Shown: positions 34,895 through 42,393, counted from the stretch's first letter. The stretch: DNA of 64,000 nt from Ectothiorhodospira lacustris (GCF_022227845.1 NZ_JAJNQN010000001.1:186001-250000), one strand, 5' to 3'. The notes: generated by a model not told the origin, from the sequence alone. Program-made: numbers and translations.

Positions 34895-34938
34895 GTGATA
34901 GGCGAATCACCGGGTTCATGCAGTCCGGCACCGGACCC
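34895..34938. repeat. About 40-bp repeat, copy B
   Basis: Partner of 19205-19249; here it is entirely intergenic, ending 21 bp before the 24-aa peptide start. Confidence 0.6.
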
Positions 34939-34959
34939 GTCCATACAAAGGAGAAGCTC

Positions 34960-35034
34960 ATGAATCAGATCATCTATATCGTCGGCCTTATCGTGATCGT
35001 CCTGTTCATCCTGGGGTACTTCGGCCTTCGGTAA
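34960..35034 (+). CDS. 24-aa membrane peptide
   Basis: MNQIIYIVGLIVIVLFILGY followed by FGLR and a stop: a single hydrophobic helix with a short basic end. AAAGGAGAA at the correct distance supports translation. It has its own operator 98 bp upstream. Peptides of this form are recurrent in proteobacteria, but I cannot assign a role. Confidence 0.7.
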   Translation: MNQIIYIVGLIVIVLFILGYFGLR

Positions 35035-35250
35035 GGTCAACGGTCGTCGGCGCCGGTCAGTGCAAGCCCCCCATGGGCGGTGAGCATCCGGCGCGGCGAC
35101 AGCCCCGGACGAGGAAATTTGAAGGGCATTCCCGTTCACCCAGCGGTGCGATCGGACGGATTTCAGGACAGAGTTCACACTTGTTCCTGCAAGGATCCGG
35201 CTATACTGGTCGTGAGAAAGCAAACATGACCGGTGAAAGGAACTTCCCTC

Positions 35251-36036
35251 ATGCAGGCCGTGCCGAACCCCAAGCTCAACCAACTTCTCGCCATGCTGCC
35301 GGATCATGACTACCGGCGCCTGCTCCCCGGCCTTGAACTCGTCACGCTCCCGCTGGGGCAGGTCATCTATGAGCCCGGCATCCCGATGGACTATGTCTAC
35401 TTCCCTATCGACGCCATCGTCTCCCTGCTCTACGTCATGGAGGACGGTGCCTCAGCCGAAATCGCGGTGGTAGGCAAAGACGGCGTGGTCGGGGTCGCGC
35501 TGTTCATGGGGGGAGAGACCACCCCCAGCCAGGCGGTGGTGCAAAGTGCCGGGCAGGCCTACCGGCTCAGCGCCCGACGCCTCAAGGACGCCTTTCGTCG
35601 CGTGGGCGGGCGTCGCCAGGGGGTACTGCACGATCTGCTGCTGCGCTACGCCCAGGCATTGCTCACCCAGATGGCCCAGACCGCGGTCTGCAACCGCCAC
35701 CACACCCTGGACCAGCAGTTGTGCCGCTGGCTGCTCCTGTCCCTGGACCGACTGCCCTCCAACCACCTCGTCATGACCCAGGAACTGATCGCCAACATGC
35801 TCGGCGTCAGACGCGAAGGGGTCACGGAAGCCGCCGGCAAGCTGCAACGGGCGGGGCTCATTCAATACCATCGCGGCCACATCACGATCCTCGACCGTGC
35901 GGGCCTGGAAGCGCGCAGTTGCGAATGCTACGCGGTGGTCAAACGCGAGTGTGATCGACTGGTATTCAAAGGGGCGCCCGCCAGACGCGGCAACCCGGAA
36001 GGTCGTCCCAGCACCGCCAGGGACGGCACCCGTTGA
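35251..36036 (+). CDS. Crp/Fnr-family transcriptional regulator
   Basis: 261 aa. Residues about 15-130 are a cyclic-nucleotide-binding-type beta-roll (LPLGQVIYEPGIPMDYVYFP, EIAVVGKDGVVG), but the usual cAMP phosphate-binding cassette is not evident, so the effector is unknown. There are no Fnr-type N-terminal cysteines. The winged HTH at about 174-215 carries the recognition-helix pattern LGVRREGVTEAAGKL; the Arg-Glu pair matches Crp positions that read a G:C pair in TGTGA. The ATG follows GAAAGGA and was preferred over an upstream GTG. It is the best candidate to bind the TGTGC-N6-GCACA operators; none is seen in its own promoter. Confidence 0.92.
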   Translation: MQAVPNPKLNQLLAMLPDHDYRRLLPGLELVTLPLGQVIYEPGIPMDYVYFPIDAIVSLLYVMEDGASAEIAVVGKDGVVGVALFMGGETTPSQAVVQSAGQAYRLSARRLKDAFRRVGGRRQGVLHDLLLRYAQALLTQMAQTAVCNRHHTLDQQLCRWLLLSLDRLPSNHLVMTQELIANMLGVRREGVTEAAGKLQRAGLIQYHRGHITILDRAGLEARSCECYAVVKRECDRLVFKGAPARRGNPEGRPSTARDGTR

Positions 36037-36065
36037 CGCCCCCCCCTTCTCGCCCTTAGGACTGT

Positions 36066-36134
36066 TCTGAATCCGTCAGAGGTATTCTGAATCCCTCAGG
36101 GGTACTCTGAGTACTCTGAATCCCTCAGGAGTAC
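36066..36134. repeat. Tandem 20-bp repeats after the regulator gene
   Basis: Three 20-bp units of the form TCTGAATCCCTCAGGGGTAC plus a 9-bp partial unit between the second and third. With the REP-like element that follows, they fill most of the 336-bp gene-free stretch 36037-36372. Each unit holds a short CTGA/TCAG palindrome. Confidence 0.85.
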
Positions 36135-36142
36135 TCTCGACC

Positions 36143-36244
36143 CGTTATTCCCGCGCAGGCGGGAATCCAGTCACGGACTGCCCCCTGGACTCCCGCCTTC
36201 GCGGGAGTGACGGTAACGGGATTGCTGCGGGAGTGACGGTAACG
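36143..36244. repeat. REP-like palindromic element, copy 1
   Basis: Paired hairpins: ATTCCCGC/GCGGGAAT and ACTCCCGC/GCGGGAGT, then a partial third arm. Same type as 42244-42316 and 54838-54909. Confidence 0.8.
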
Positions 36245-36294
36245 GCCCCCGGGGGGGCGCCCACAAAAACGGCGCCCACACCGGCCCGGGGCAA

Positions 36295-36314
36295 TCGGTA
36301 CGCTGGCGCACAGA
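36295..36314. promoter_or_regulatory. Palindromic operator site 15 (DUF3309)
   Basis: TCGGTACG-CTGG-CGCACAGA; the right arm is perfect. Centred 68 bp upstream of the DUF3309 gene. Confidence 0.65.
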
Positions 36315-36372
36315 ACAGGCATGCTCACCGAAGGCAACATGGGACTCCAATCCCTGCGCGGAGTATCCGACC

Positions 36373-36528
36373 ATGAGCCTGACAACCATTTTATTGATCG
36401 TCTTGATCCTGATCCTCATCGGCGTCATCCCGGTCTGGCCGCATGCCAGGACCTGGGGCTACGGTCCCAGTGGTGTGGTCGGAGCCATCGTGGTGGTACT
36501 GCTGATACTGGTACTGGTGGGACGCTGA
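36373..36528 (+). CDS. DUF3309 small membrane protein
   Basis: 51 aa: two hydrophobic helices around the family signature PVWPHARTWGYGPSG. DUF3309 proteins are tiny membrane proteins common beside stress genes; function unknown. Single gene with an operator 68 bp upstream. A 17-bp palindrome, ACAGGCTG-G-CAGCCTGT, at 36598-36614 lies downstream and may end the transcript. Confidence 0.88.
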   Translation: MSLTTILLIVLILILIGVIPVWPHARTWGYGPSGVVGAIVVVLLILVLVGR

Positions 36529-36645
36529 TGCGCCGGGGCCTGTCGCTGTCAGTGCCCTGGAAGCCGTTCACGGCAGATGGCTGAAGCCACCGCCGGGACA
36601 GGCTGGCAGCCTGTTCCGGCATCACCACGGGGCCTGGTGGAGGTA

Positions 36646-36849
36646 TCAGCGGTCCACCTTCTCCAGCACCTGAGTCACCACATCACCCCGCCGGTAATAG
36701 GGTGGCGGCCGGCGCATCTCCCCCATCATGCGATCCCGCTCCCGGGCGCTGTCGAACCACCGGAACTGCTCCCAATGCGCGCCCAGTAGATGGTCGGCGG
36801 ACAGGGTGTCCCCTTCGGGCAGGGTGACGCGGATGCCGTATCTCTTCAT
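36646..36849 (-). CDS. Small hypothetical protein
   Basis: 67 aa, soluble, rich in Arg and aromatics (GAHWEQFRWFDSARERDRMM, PPPYYRRGDVV). The ATG at MKRYGIRVTLPEGD was chosen, since the upstream extension looks non-coding. The composition and its length suggest a real conserved protein of unknown role. It lies 81 bp downstream of the GGDEF-EAL gene on the same strand. Confidence 0.6.
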   Translation of the reverse strand: MKRYGIRVTLPEGDTLSADHLLGAHWEQFRWFDSARERDRMMGEMRRPPPYYRRGDVVTQVLEKVDR

Positions 36850-36930
36850 CAGGCTCACTCCAAAACCAGTGGAACGACAGTATCCACACAAGGGGGTGCC
36901 CGCTCAAGGTGATCATTCAGCGCCCCGTTC

Positions 36931-39162
36931 CTACCCCGTTGGTTCCATCTCGACCAGTATCCGGTCGACGGGCAGGGGTTTGCCGAACAGGTATCCCTGG
37001 GCATAGTCACATTCCGCCTCACGCAACAGCTCGTGTTGCTGATGGGTTTCCACGCCCTCCGCCACCACCTTCAGCCCCAGTCGGTGGGCCATATTGATGA
37101 TGCTGTGGACGATGGTACGGTCGGCCATGTCATGGGGCATGTTGTGCACGAAACTCCGGTCGATCTTGAGCAGATCGAAGGGATAGCGCTGCAGATGGGG
37201 TATCCCGGCTCTTTTGATGCCGAACTGACTCAGGGCGATTTTCAGACCGCTGGCATGCACCTCATTGATCCAGGCATCTACCCGACCATCCTCATCCTGA
37301 AGCAGTTGCTCGGTCACTTCGATAATGACGCAGTCGGGCGATATCCCCGACTGTGACAGTTGCTGCTTCCAGATATCAACGGAGACCCCTTCGACGCCGT
37401 CAGGGGACGATTCGTTGATGGCGATTTTGAGCGGTAATTCCTGTTCGCCACGGCGGGCGTTCAGCTGCTCCAGGGCGCTCAAGGACTGCTTAAAGACCCA
37501 TTCATCAATCCGCCCCAGCAGGCCGGCGGCCTCCGCCAGGGCCAGGAACTGATCCGGGTTGAGCTGTCCACGCCGGGGGTGTTCCCAGCGCAGCAGGGCT
37601 TCGAACATGACGACCAACCGAGTATCCAGTGCCACAATAGGCTGGAAGCACAGGCTGAACTGGCCGTGCTCGATGGCATCGGGCAGCTCTCTGATCAGCG
37701 CTTCGCGTTCCTGCAGGGTGGCGTCCAGCTGCAGCGAAAAATGTGTCATCCGCTGCCCACCGGTCTCCTTGGCTGCGTACATGGCCCGATCGGCACACTT
37801 GATGAGACCGGCGGGATCCGTGGCATCCCCGGGACAGAAGGCCGTGCCGATACTGGCTGAGAGTGCGACACGGGTGCCCGCCACCTCGAAGGGCTGGTCC
37901 AGGGCCTTGAGGATCTTTGCACCCACTTCATCCACACCACTGCCGCTCTCCAGCCCGCCCATGATCACCGTAAACTCATCACCACTGAGTCGTGCCGTGG
38001 TATCACTGGTGCGCACGCACCGACTGATGCGACGGGCTGCCTCCTTCAGCACGGCATCTCCGGCATCGTGTCCCAGTCGGTCGTTGATCTCCTTGAATTT
38101 GTCCAGATCGATGAACAACAGGGCCAGGAGCCGACCCCGCCGCTGGGCCTGACGGATGCCGTGGCGCAGTCGATCCAGAAACAGCAGGCGATTAGGCAGT
38201 TCGGTGAGCGGATCATAGTTGGCCTGGCGCCAGATGGCCTCTTCGGCCCGGCGCTGTTCGGTGATGTCCCTGAACACGCTGATATACCGCATCGGGAAAC
38301 CGCGGTCGTCCCGCAGCAGATGCATGGAGACCCAGGCCATGTACTGCTCCCCCGACGGGCGGCGGTGCAGGATTTCTCCCTGCCAGTGACCGGTGGTGTG
38401 GAGATTCCGACGCAGTTGTTCTTCAAAAGCAGGGGACTCACGGTGGGCACGGATCAGTTCGATACTTCGATCCAGGGCCTCGTCGGCGCTAAAGCCGGTC
38501 AGGCGGGTAAAGGCGGGATTGACGAGGATGATGCGCTGCCCGGCATTGGCAACCATGACTGCTTCGTCCAGGGTCTCATAGACCGAGGCGGCGACCATCA
38601 ATGCTTGGCGGGACTCCGCCAGATCGGTGATGTCCACGGCCGCCAGCAGGCAGAGATCCGAACCCACCTGACCGGCGCAGGCCTCCACCCGCAGGATGCG
38701 CGAGATACCGGTGAGGGTCGTGACCGGCAGTTCCGCATGTTCCGAGGCCTGACCGGCAAACACCTTATAGATCAGATCCGCCAGCCGAGGGCGGTCCTCC
38801 TCATTCACAAAGCCGGTCAGGTGCCGCCCCGCGAGCTCGCTTCGAGTGGTGCCCAGCAGCCTGGCTCCCGCCAGGTTGGTGCGATGCAGTATCCCCAATG
38901 AATCCAGGTTGAAATAGGCCATGGGGGCATGGTCGTAGAGCTGCGTGAACAAGTCCCTCGCCGCCTCCGCCTCAATGCGGGCCTGCTGCAAGGTCTCGTT
39001 CTGCATCTCCAGTTCCAGTTGATGCACCTGCAACTCGTGCAGCAAGGCCAAGGCGTTGGACTCCGCGGCCGGATCAGCGGCATCGGATACCCGTTCCCGC
39101 AGCTTCTCCTCCGCCCGCCGTCTCAGTCTGCGGGCCTCATCATCCTCGTCTTGCCCGCTCAT
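36931..39162 (-). CDS. PAS-PAS-GGDEF-EAL protein, EAL domain degenerate
   Basis: 743 aa, cytoplasmic. Coiled coil at about 10-65, PAS about 70-190, PAS about 200-320 ending FRDITEQRRAEEA, GGDEF about 325-490 with active-type SGDEF (near 396) and the RxxD inhibitory site RTSD, EAL about 500-740. The EAL domain keeps FEALLRW, AINESS, EVTE, LKIDRSF and EGVET, but the DDFGTG metal motif reads SQFGIK (near 643), so both aspartates are gone and phosphodiesterase activity is unlikely. It may bind c-di-GMP or act only as a cyclase. The start overlaps the CheB-CheR gene by 23 bp. Confidence 0.92.
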   Translation of the reverse strand: MSGQDEDDEARRLRRRAEEKLRERVSDAADPAAESNALALLHELQVHQLELEMQNETLQQARIEAEAARDLFTQLYDHAPMAYFNLDSLGILHRTNLAGARLLGTTRSELAGRHLTGFVNEEDRPRLADLIYKVFAGQASEHAELPVTTLTGISRILRVEACAGQVGSDLCLLAAVDITDLAESRQALMVAASVYETLDEAVMVANAGQRIILVNPAFTRLTGFSADEALDRSIELIRAHRESPAFEEQLRRNLHTTGHWQGEILHRRPSGEQYMAWVSMHLLRDDRGFPMRYISVFRDITEQRRAEEAIWRQANYDPLTELPNRLLFLDRLRHGIRQAQRRGRLLALLFIDLDKFKEINDRLGHDAGDAVLKEAARRISRCVRTSDTTARLSGDEFTVIMGGLESGSGVDEVGAKILKALDQPFEVAGTRVALSASIGTAFCPGDATDPAGLIKCADRAMYAAKETGGQRMTHFSLQLDATLQEREALIRELPDAIEHGQFSLCFQPIVALDTRLVVMFEALLRWEHPRRGQLNPDQFLALAEAAGLLGRIDEWVFKQSLSALEQLNARRGEQELPLKIAINESSPDGVEGVSVDIWKQQLSQSGISPDCVIIEVTEQLLQDEDGRVDAWINEVHASGLKIALSQFGIKRAGIPHLQRYPFDLLKIDRSFVHNMPHDMADRTIVHSIINMAHRLGLKVVAEGVETHQQHELLREAECDYAQGYLFGKPLPVDRILVEMEPTG

Positions 39163-41797
39163 TGCCTGACTCCCTGCCGGATTCTTCCGGCGTCGATTGA
39201 AGACTGCGTAAACGATTTTCCAGGGCTTTGGCCTTGGTGATGTCCGTGAATGTGACGACCACGCCGTCGATGACGTCATCCAGGGTGCGATAGGGCATGA
39301 TCTTGACCTGATACCAGCGCTCGTCCCGGGTGGGAATCTCCTCTATGGAGTGGGAGAGGGATTGCAGGACTTCCAGGGCATCATGCTGCAGGTCCGGGTA
39401 TTCCAGTTCGGTGACGATATCACTCAGGGGACGTCCGACATCGGTGGCAATGAGCTTGAAGATCCGCCGTGCCGGAGCGGTGAAGCGTCGAATACGCAGG
39501 TCCTTGGTCAGAAAGACCGTGGCGATGTCGGTACTGTCGAGCAGGTTTTTCATGTCGCCGTTGGCCAGGGTGAGTTCTTCCACCTTGGACTGGAGCTCCA
39601 CATTCACCGTCTGCAATTCTTCATTGAGTGATTGCATCTCTTCCTTGGAGGTGGTCAGTTCCTCGTTGGTGGACTGGAGTTCCTCGTTGGCCGAGCGAAG
39701 CTCCTCCTGGGAAGTCTGCATGTATTCCCGGGTCATGCGCAGCTCTTCCCGGGTCTGCTGCAGCGCCAGCTCCATTTCCTGAATGCGGGTATTCTTGCGT
39801 TCCTTCGGGTCCCGCGGCTCCGGCAAGGGGGCCGGCTGGGGCGACACGACCTGAAACACGATCATCAACATGCCGCTCAGGACCTGAGGCTCCTCGATGG
39901 GATAGACCGTCAGATCGATGAGTTGCATGCGCTCAGCACTGCCGACGCCGATGCCCGGTTGGCTGAAAACCTTTTTTTCCCTCATGGCCCGGGGCAGCAG
40001 TAAGGCCAGTTCCTGTCGCAACCCATCCCGAGCCATCACATGGATGTTCCAGTTGGCCCGTCCGGTGGCCGGCTCCAGATAGTCACCCGTGCGACCGAAG
40101 ATGTAAAGGATGTCGCCGTCCGCGTTCACCAGCAGCGCAGGCGGTGCAAACTCCCTGAGCAGCACCTGTTCCGCCAGGGATTGCAGGCTGCCGGTGGGGG
40201 CCCCGCCGGCCCATTGGGCCAGGGTCTCTACCTCCGGTTCAGGCGGGCGGGCATGAAAATCCAGGTCGGCCACCCGGACGCGGGCCTCGGCGCGACGAAA
40301 CAGATGGGCGCGGGCATCCAGCGCGGTGAACAATTCGTTGCCCCCACCGACACTTTCCGCATTGCCCAGGAAAAGAACGCCGCCCGGCAACAAGCTGTAG
40401 TGGAACAGCGGCAGCAGCTTATGCTGGAGCGTCGTATTCAGATAGATAAGCAGATTGCGGCAGATGACCAGGTTCAGCTTGGTGAAGGGCGGGTCCATGA
40501 TGAGATTCTGGGTGGCAAAAACCACCGTCTCCCGAACGGCGCGATTGACGCGATAGCCGCCGGCCTCTTCCTGAAAGAAATGCTGCAGGCGTACCGGCGA
40601 GACATCGGCGACGATACTGGCTGGATATAGCCCCTGACGCGCCCGGTCGATGGCATGTTCGCTGAGATCGGTGGCAAAGATCTGCAGGGTGACGCGACCA
40701 ACGGGCGCACTTTCTTCCAGCACCTCCCGGAAGGCGATGGCCAGCGAATAGGCCTCCTCACCGGTGGAGCAGCCGGCCACCCAGGCCCGCAGGACGCACC
40801 CCCGGGATGGCGCGGACCGGATCAGGGGGGCGAGCACCTGTTTTTGCAGACTCTCCCAGGCCATCGGATCGCGAAAGAAGCTGGTCACGCCGATCAGCAA
40901 CTCCTTGAACAGCAGATCCAGTTCCTGGGGATTGTCGCGCAGGAAGCGAACGTAGTTGGAGAGCCTGTCCAGCTGGTGCAGGCTCATGCGCCGCTCGATA
41001 CGGCGATACAAGGTATTGGTTTTGTAATCGGCAAAGTCATGGCCGGTACGGGCCCGCAGCAATACCACGATCTTTTCCAGGGCATGGCGCTGATCCATGT
41101 CCCCGGTGCCGGTCCGCCGGGTCCCGATCTGTTGTTTGCGAACCAGATAGTCGCGGATCCGCTCGCCCATGCCGTGAACCGGCATCACCATGTCGGCCAG
41201 GCCGGCATCAATGACGCTGCGCGGCATGTCCGGGTATTGAGCCTCTTCGGGAATCTGGGCCAGCGTCAGTCCCGCATGCTCCTTGAGGGCACGCATGCCC
41301 AGGGTGCCGTCGCAGCCGGTACCCGACAAAATCACGCCGACACCGTGCTCCCCCTGATCCGCCGCCAGTGAGCGAAGGAAGAAGTCGATGGGCAGCCGGG
41401 TCCCGCGACGGCCGGCGGGCTCCAGCAGGTACAACACGCCCTTGAGTACCGAAAGATCCTTGCCGGGGGGGATGACGTGAATTCGATTCGGTACCACCGT
41501 CATGCCGTCTTCCACCTGTACCACCGGCAGCGGTGTCACCTTCTGTAGCAGCTCTGTGAGCATGCCCTTGCGGGTGGGGTCCAGATGCTGGACCACCACG
41601 ACGGCGAATCCCGGTTGTTCAGGCAACCCCCGCAGCAGCCCCTCCAAGGCTTCCAATCCCCCGGCCGAGGCACCGACACCGACGATGGGAGGGGGCGTAT
41701 GCGTGGCGGCCAGGGCTTCACGGGGCGGCCCCTGCAGCGTACTGTCCACCGGGGAGCCTGAGTCATGAGGCGGCAAGGGATTCTCGGGTGAAGTCAC
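39140..41797 (-). CDS. CheB-CheR-PAS fusion chemotaxis-type protein
   Basis: 885 aa. CheB methylesterase domain about 38-215 with Ser44 in GASAGG, His in VVQHLDP and Asp in GTGCDG, but no receiver domain; CheR methyltransferase about 245-510 (VAGCSTGEEAYSLAI, CRNLLIYL); coiled coil about 670-745 full of NEELQSTNEELTTSKEEMQS; PAS about 745-875. The fusion may methylate and demethylate one receptor, or act in a non-chemotaxis signalling route, since no MCP or CheA is nearby. No ATG fits; the GTG at 41797 overlaps the stop of a 44-aa ORF as GTGA and is the likely start. Confidence 0.92.
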   Translation of the reverse strand: MTSPENPLPPHDSGSPVDSTLQGPPREALAATHTPPPIVGVGASAGGLEALEGLLRGLPEQPGFAVVVVQHLDPTRKGMLTELLQKVTPLPVVQVEDGMTVVPNRIHVIPPGKDLSVLKGVLYLLEPAGRRGTRLPIDFFLRSLAADQGEHGVGVILSGTGCDGTLGMRALKEHAGLTLAQIPEEAQYPDMPRSVIDAGLADMVMPVHGMGERIRDYLVRKQQIGTRRTGTGDMDQRHALEKIVVLLRARTGHDFADYKTNTLYRRIERRMSLHQLDRLSNYVRFLRDNPQELDLLFKELLIGVTSFFRDPMAWESLQKQVLAPLIRSAPSRGCVLRAWVAGCSTGEEAYSLAIAFREVLEESAPVGRVTLQIFATDLSEHAIDRARQGLYPASIVADVSPVRLQHFFQEEAGGYRVNRAVRETVVFATQNLIMDPPFTKLNLVICRNLLIYLNTTLQHKLLPLFHYSLLPGGVLFLGNAESVGGGNELFTALDARAHLFRRAEARVRVADLDFHARPPEPEVETLAQWAGGAPTGSLQSLAEQVLLREFAPPALLVNADGDILYIFGRTGDYLEPATGRANWNIHVMARDGLRQELALLLPRAMREKKVFSQPGIGVGSAERMQLIDLTVYPIEEPQVLSGMLMIVFQVVSPQPAPLPEPRDPKERKNTRIQEMELALQQTREELRMTREYMQTSQEELRSANEELQSTNEELTTSKEEMQSLNEELQTVNVELQSKVEELTLANGDMKNLLDSTDIATVFLTKDLRIRRFTAPARRIFKLIATDVGRPLSDIVTELEYPDLQHDALEVLQSLSHSIEEIPTRDERWYQVKIMPYRTLDDVIDGVVVTFTDITKAKALENRLRSLQSTPEESGRESGNERARRG

Positions 41798-41928
41798 GGG
41801 GAGGGAGTCCTGTCGATATCGAAGGGCATGCCTCCGGACGGCCCGCCCCCGTCCTGCAGATTGAACACCCCCGACTCCGATCCGGCCCGGCGAGCCTGGG
41901 TGGCGGTGAGCTTGCTGGATGCGGCCAT
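41794..41928 (-). CDS. 44-aa leader ORF coupled to the CheB-CheR gene
   Basis: Encodes MAASSKLTATQARRAGSESG and 24 more polar residues including a Gly-rich middle, QDGGGPSGG. A textbook GGGAGG site lies 6 bp before the ATG, and the stop overlaps the GTG of the next gene by 4 bp (GTGA). The downstream gene has no good ribosome site of its own, so this ORF probably delivers ribosomes to it. Family unknown. Confidence 0.65.
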   Translation of the reverse strand: MAASSKLTATQARRAGSESGVFNLQDGGGPSGGMPFDIDRTPSP

Positions 41929-42000
41929 GGGTTCCTCCCTGGTGGACTGCGGGGATACCCGGGCGGGGCTGCTGTCCCCTGCCCTCTGATATGTCCCTGC

Positions 42001-42040
42001 ATCTATCCCCGCAGCATACTAGGCCAGCGTGGGGATAGAT
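42001..42040. repeat. 10-bp inverted repeat upstream of the leader ORF
   Basis: ATCTATCCCC and its exact complement separated by 20 bp, about 75-110 bp upstream of the leader-ORF start. It could be an operator or a 5' leader hairpin. Confidence 0.5.
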
Positions 42041-42054
42041 GGAACCATGGACAC

Positions 42055-42083
42055 AAAAAAACCGCGTCATACGCGGTTTTTTT
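42055..42083. terminator. Bidirectional intrinsic terminator after tRNA-Met
   Basis: Seven A, 6-bp stem CCGCGT/ACGCGG with a 3-nt loop, seven T. It works on both strands and closes the minus-strand tRNA-Met transcript. Confidence 0.92.
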
Positions 42084-42112
42084 GATTCACCGGACACGGC
42101 CGGAAATCTGGA

Positions 42113-42189
42113 TGGTGGCTACGGGTGGATTTGAACCACCGACCCCCGCATTATGAGTGCGATGCTCTGACCAGCTGAGCTACGTAGCC
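42113..42189 (-). tRNA. tRNA-Met (CAU), elongator
   Basis: 77 nt including an encoded CCA. The acceptor stem GGCTACG/CGTAGCC pairs fully; the D-arm, the anticodon loop CTCATAA (anticodon CAT) and the T-arm GGTGG-TTCAAAT-CCACC are all in place. The GGCTACGTAGCTCAG 5' end matches elongator tRNA-Met rather than the initiator. Confidence 0.96.
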
Positions 42190-42243
42190 TTGAAAGCGCG
42201 CTATTTTGCGCGGATCCAGGATCGTTGTCAAGCGCCCCCCTTG

Positions 42244-42316
42244 CCGTCACTCCCGCACAGACGGGAGTCCAGGGTCTTTGGCCTGCACTGGATTCCCGCC
42301 TGCGCGGGAATGACGG
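42244..42316. repeat. REP-like palindromic element, copy 2
   Basis: Two facing hairpins, CGTCACTCCCGC/GACGGGAG and GATTCCCGCC/GCGGGAATGACG, between tRNA-Met and ychF. Confidence 0.82.
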
Positions 42317-42393
42317 GCTCTGACGCTCTCCTGACCTTCCTGTGCCTCTTGCTCAAGAGACCTTGAACAGGCTCTTAGACGTTAATCACACGT

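Larger units (their letters stand above)
34699..34971. repeat. Divergent promoter cassette, copy B
   Basis: Shares with 17779-18013 the ends GTTGCGG-AACTTCCAGAC and ATGAATCAGATC, two operators in the same order, and the flank CGAACACAGCCC. The genes on both sides differ from those at copy A. Confidence 0.75.

Noticed and set aside
36066-36134. CRISPR array
   Set aside because: The 20-bp units are directly adjacent without spacers of uniform length, and there are no cas genes in the window.
36143-36244. Insertion sequence or transposon end
   Set aside because: The element is a pair of short hairpins of REP type, repeated at 42244 and 54838, with no transposase or target duplication.
41788-42156. 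122-aa plus-strand frame crossing the leader ORF and part of tRNA-Met
   Set aside because: It runs through a terminator and into a tRNA gene and has no recognisable domain.
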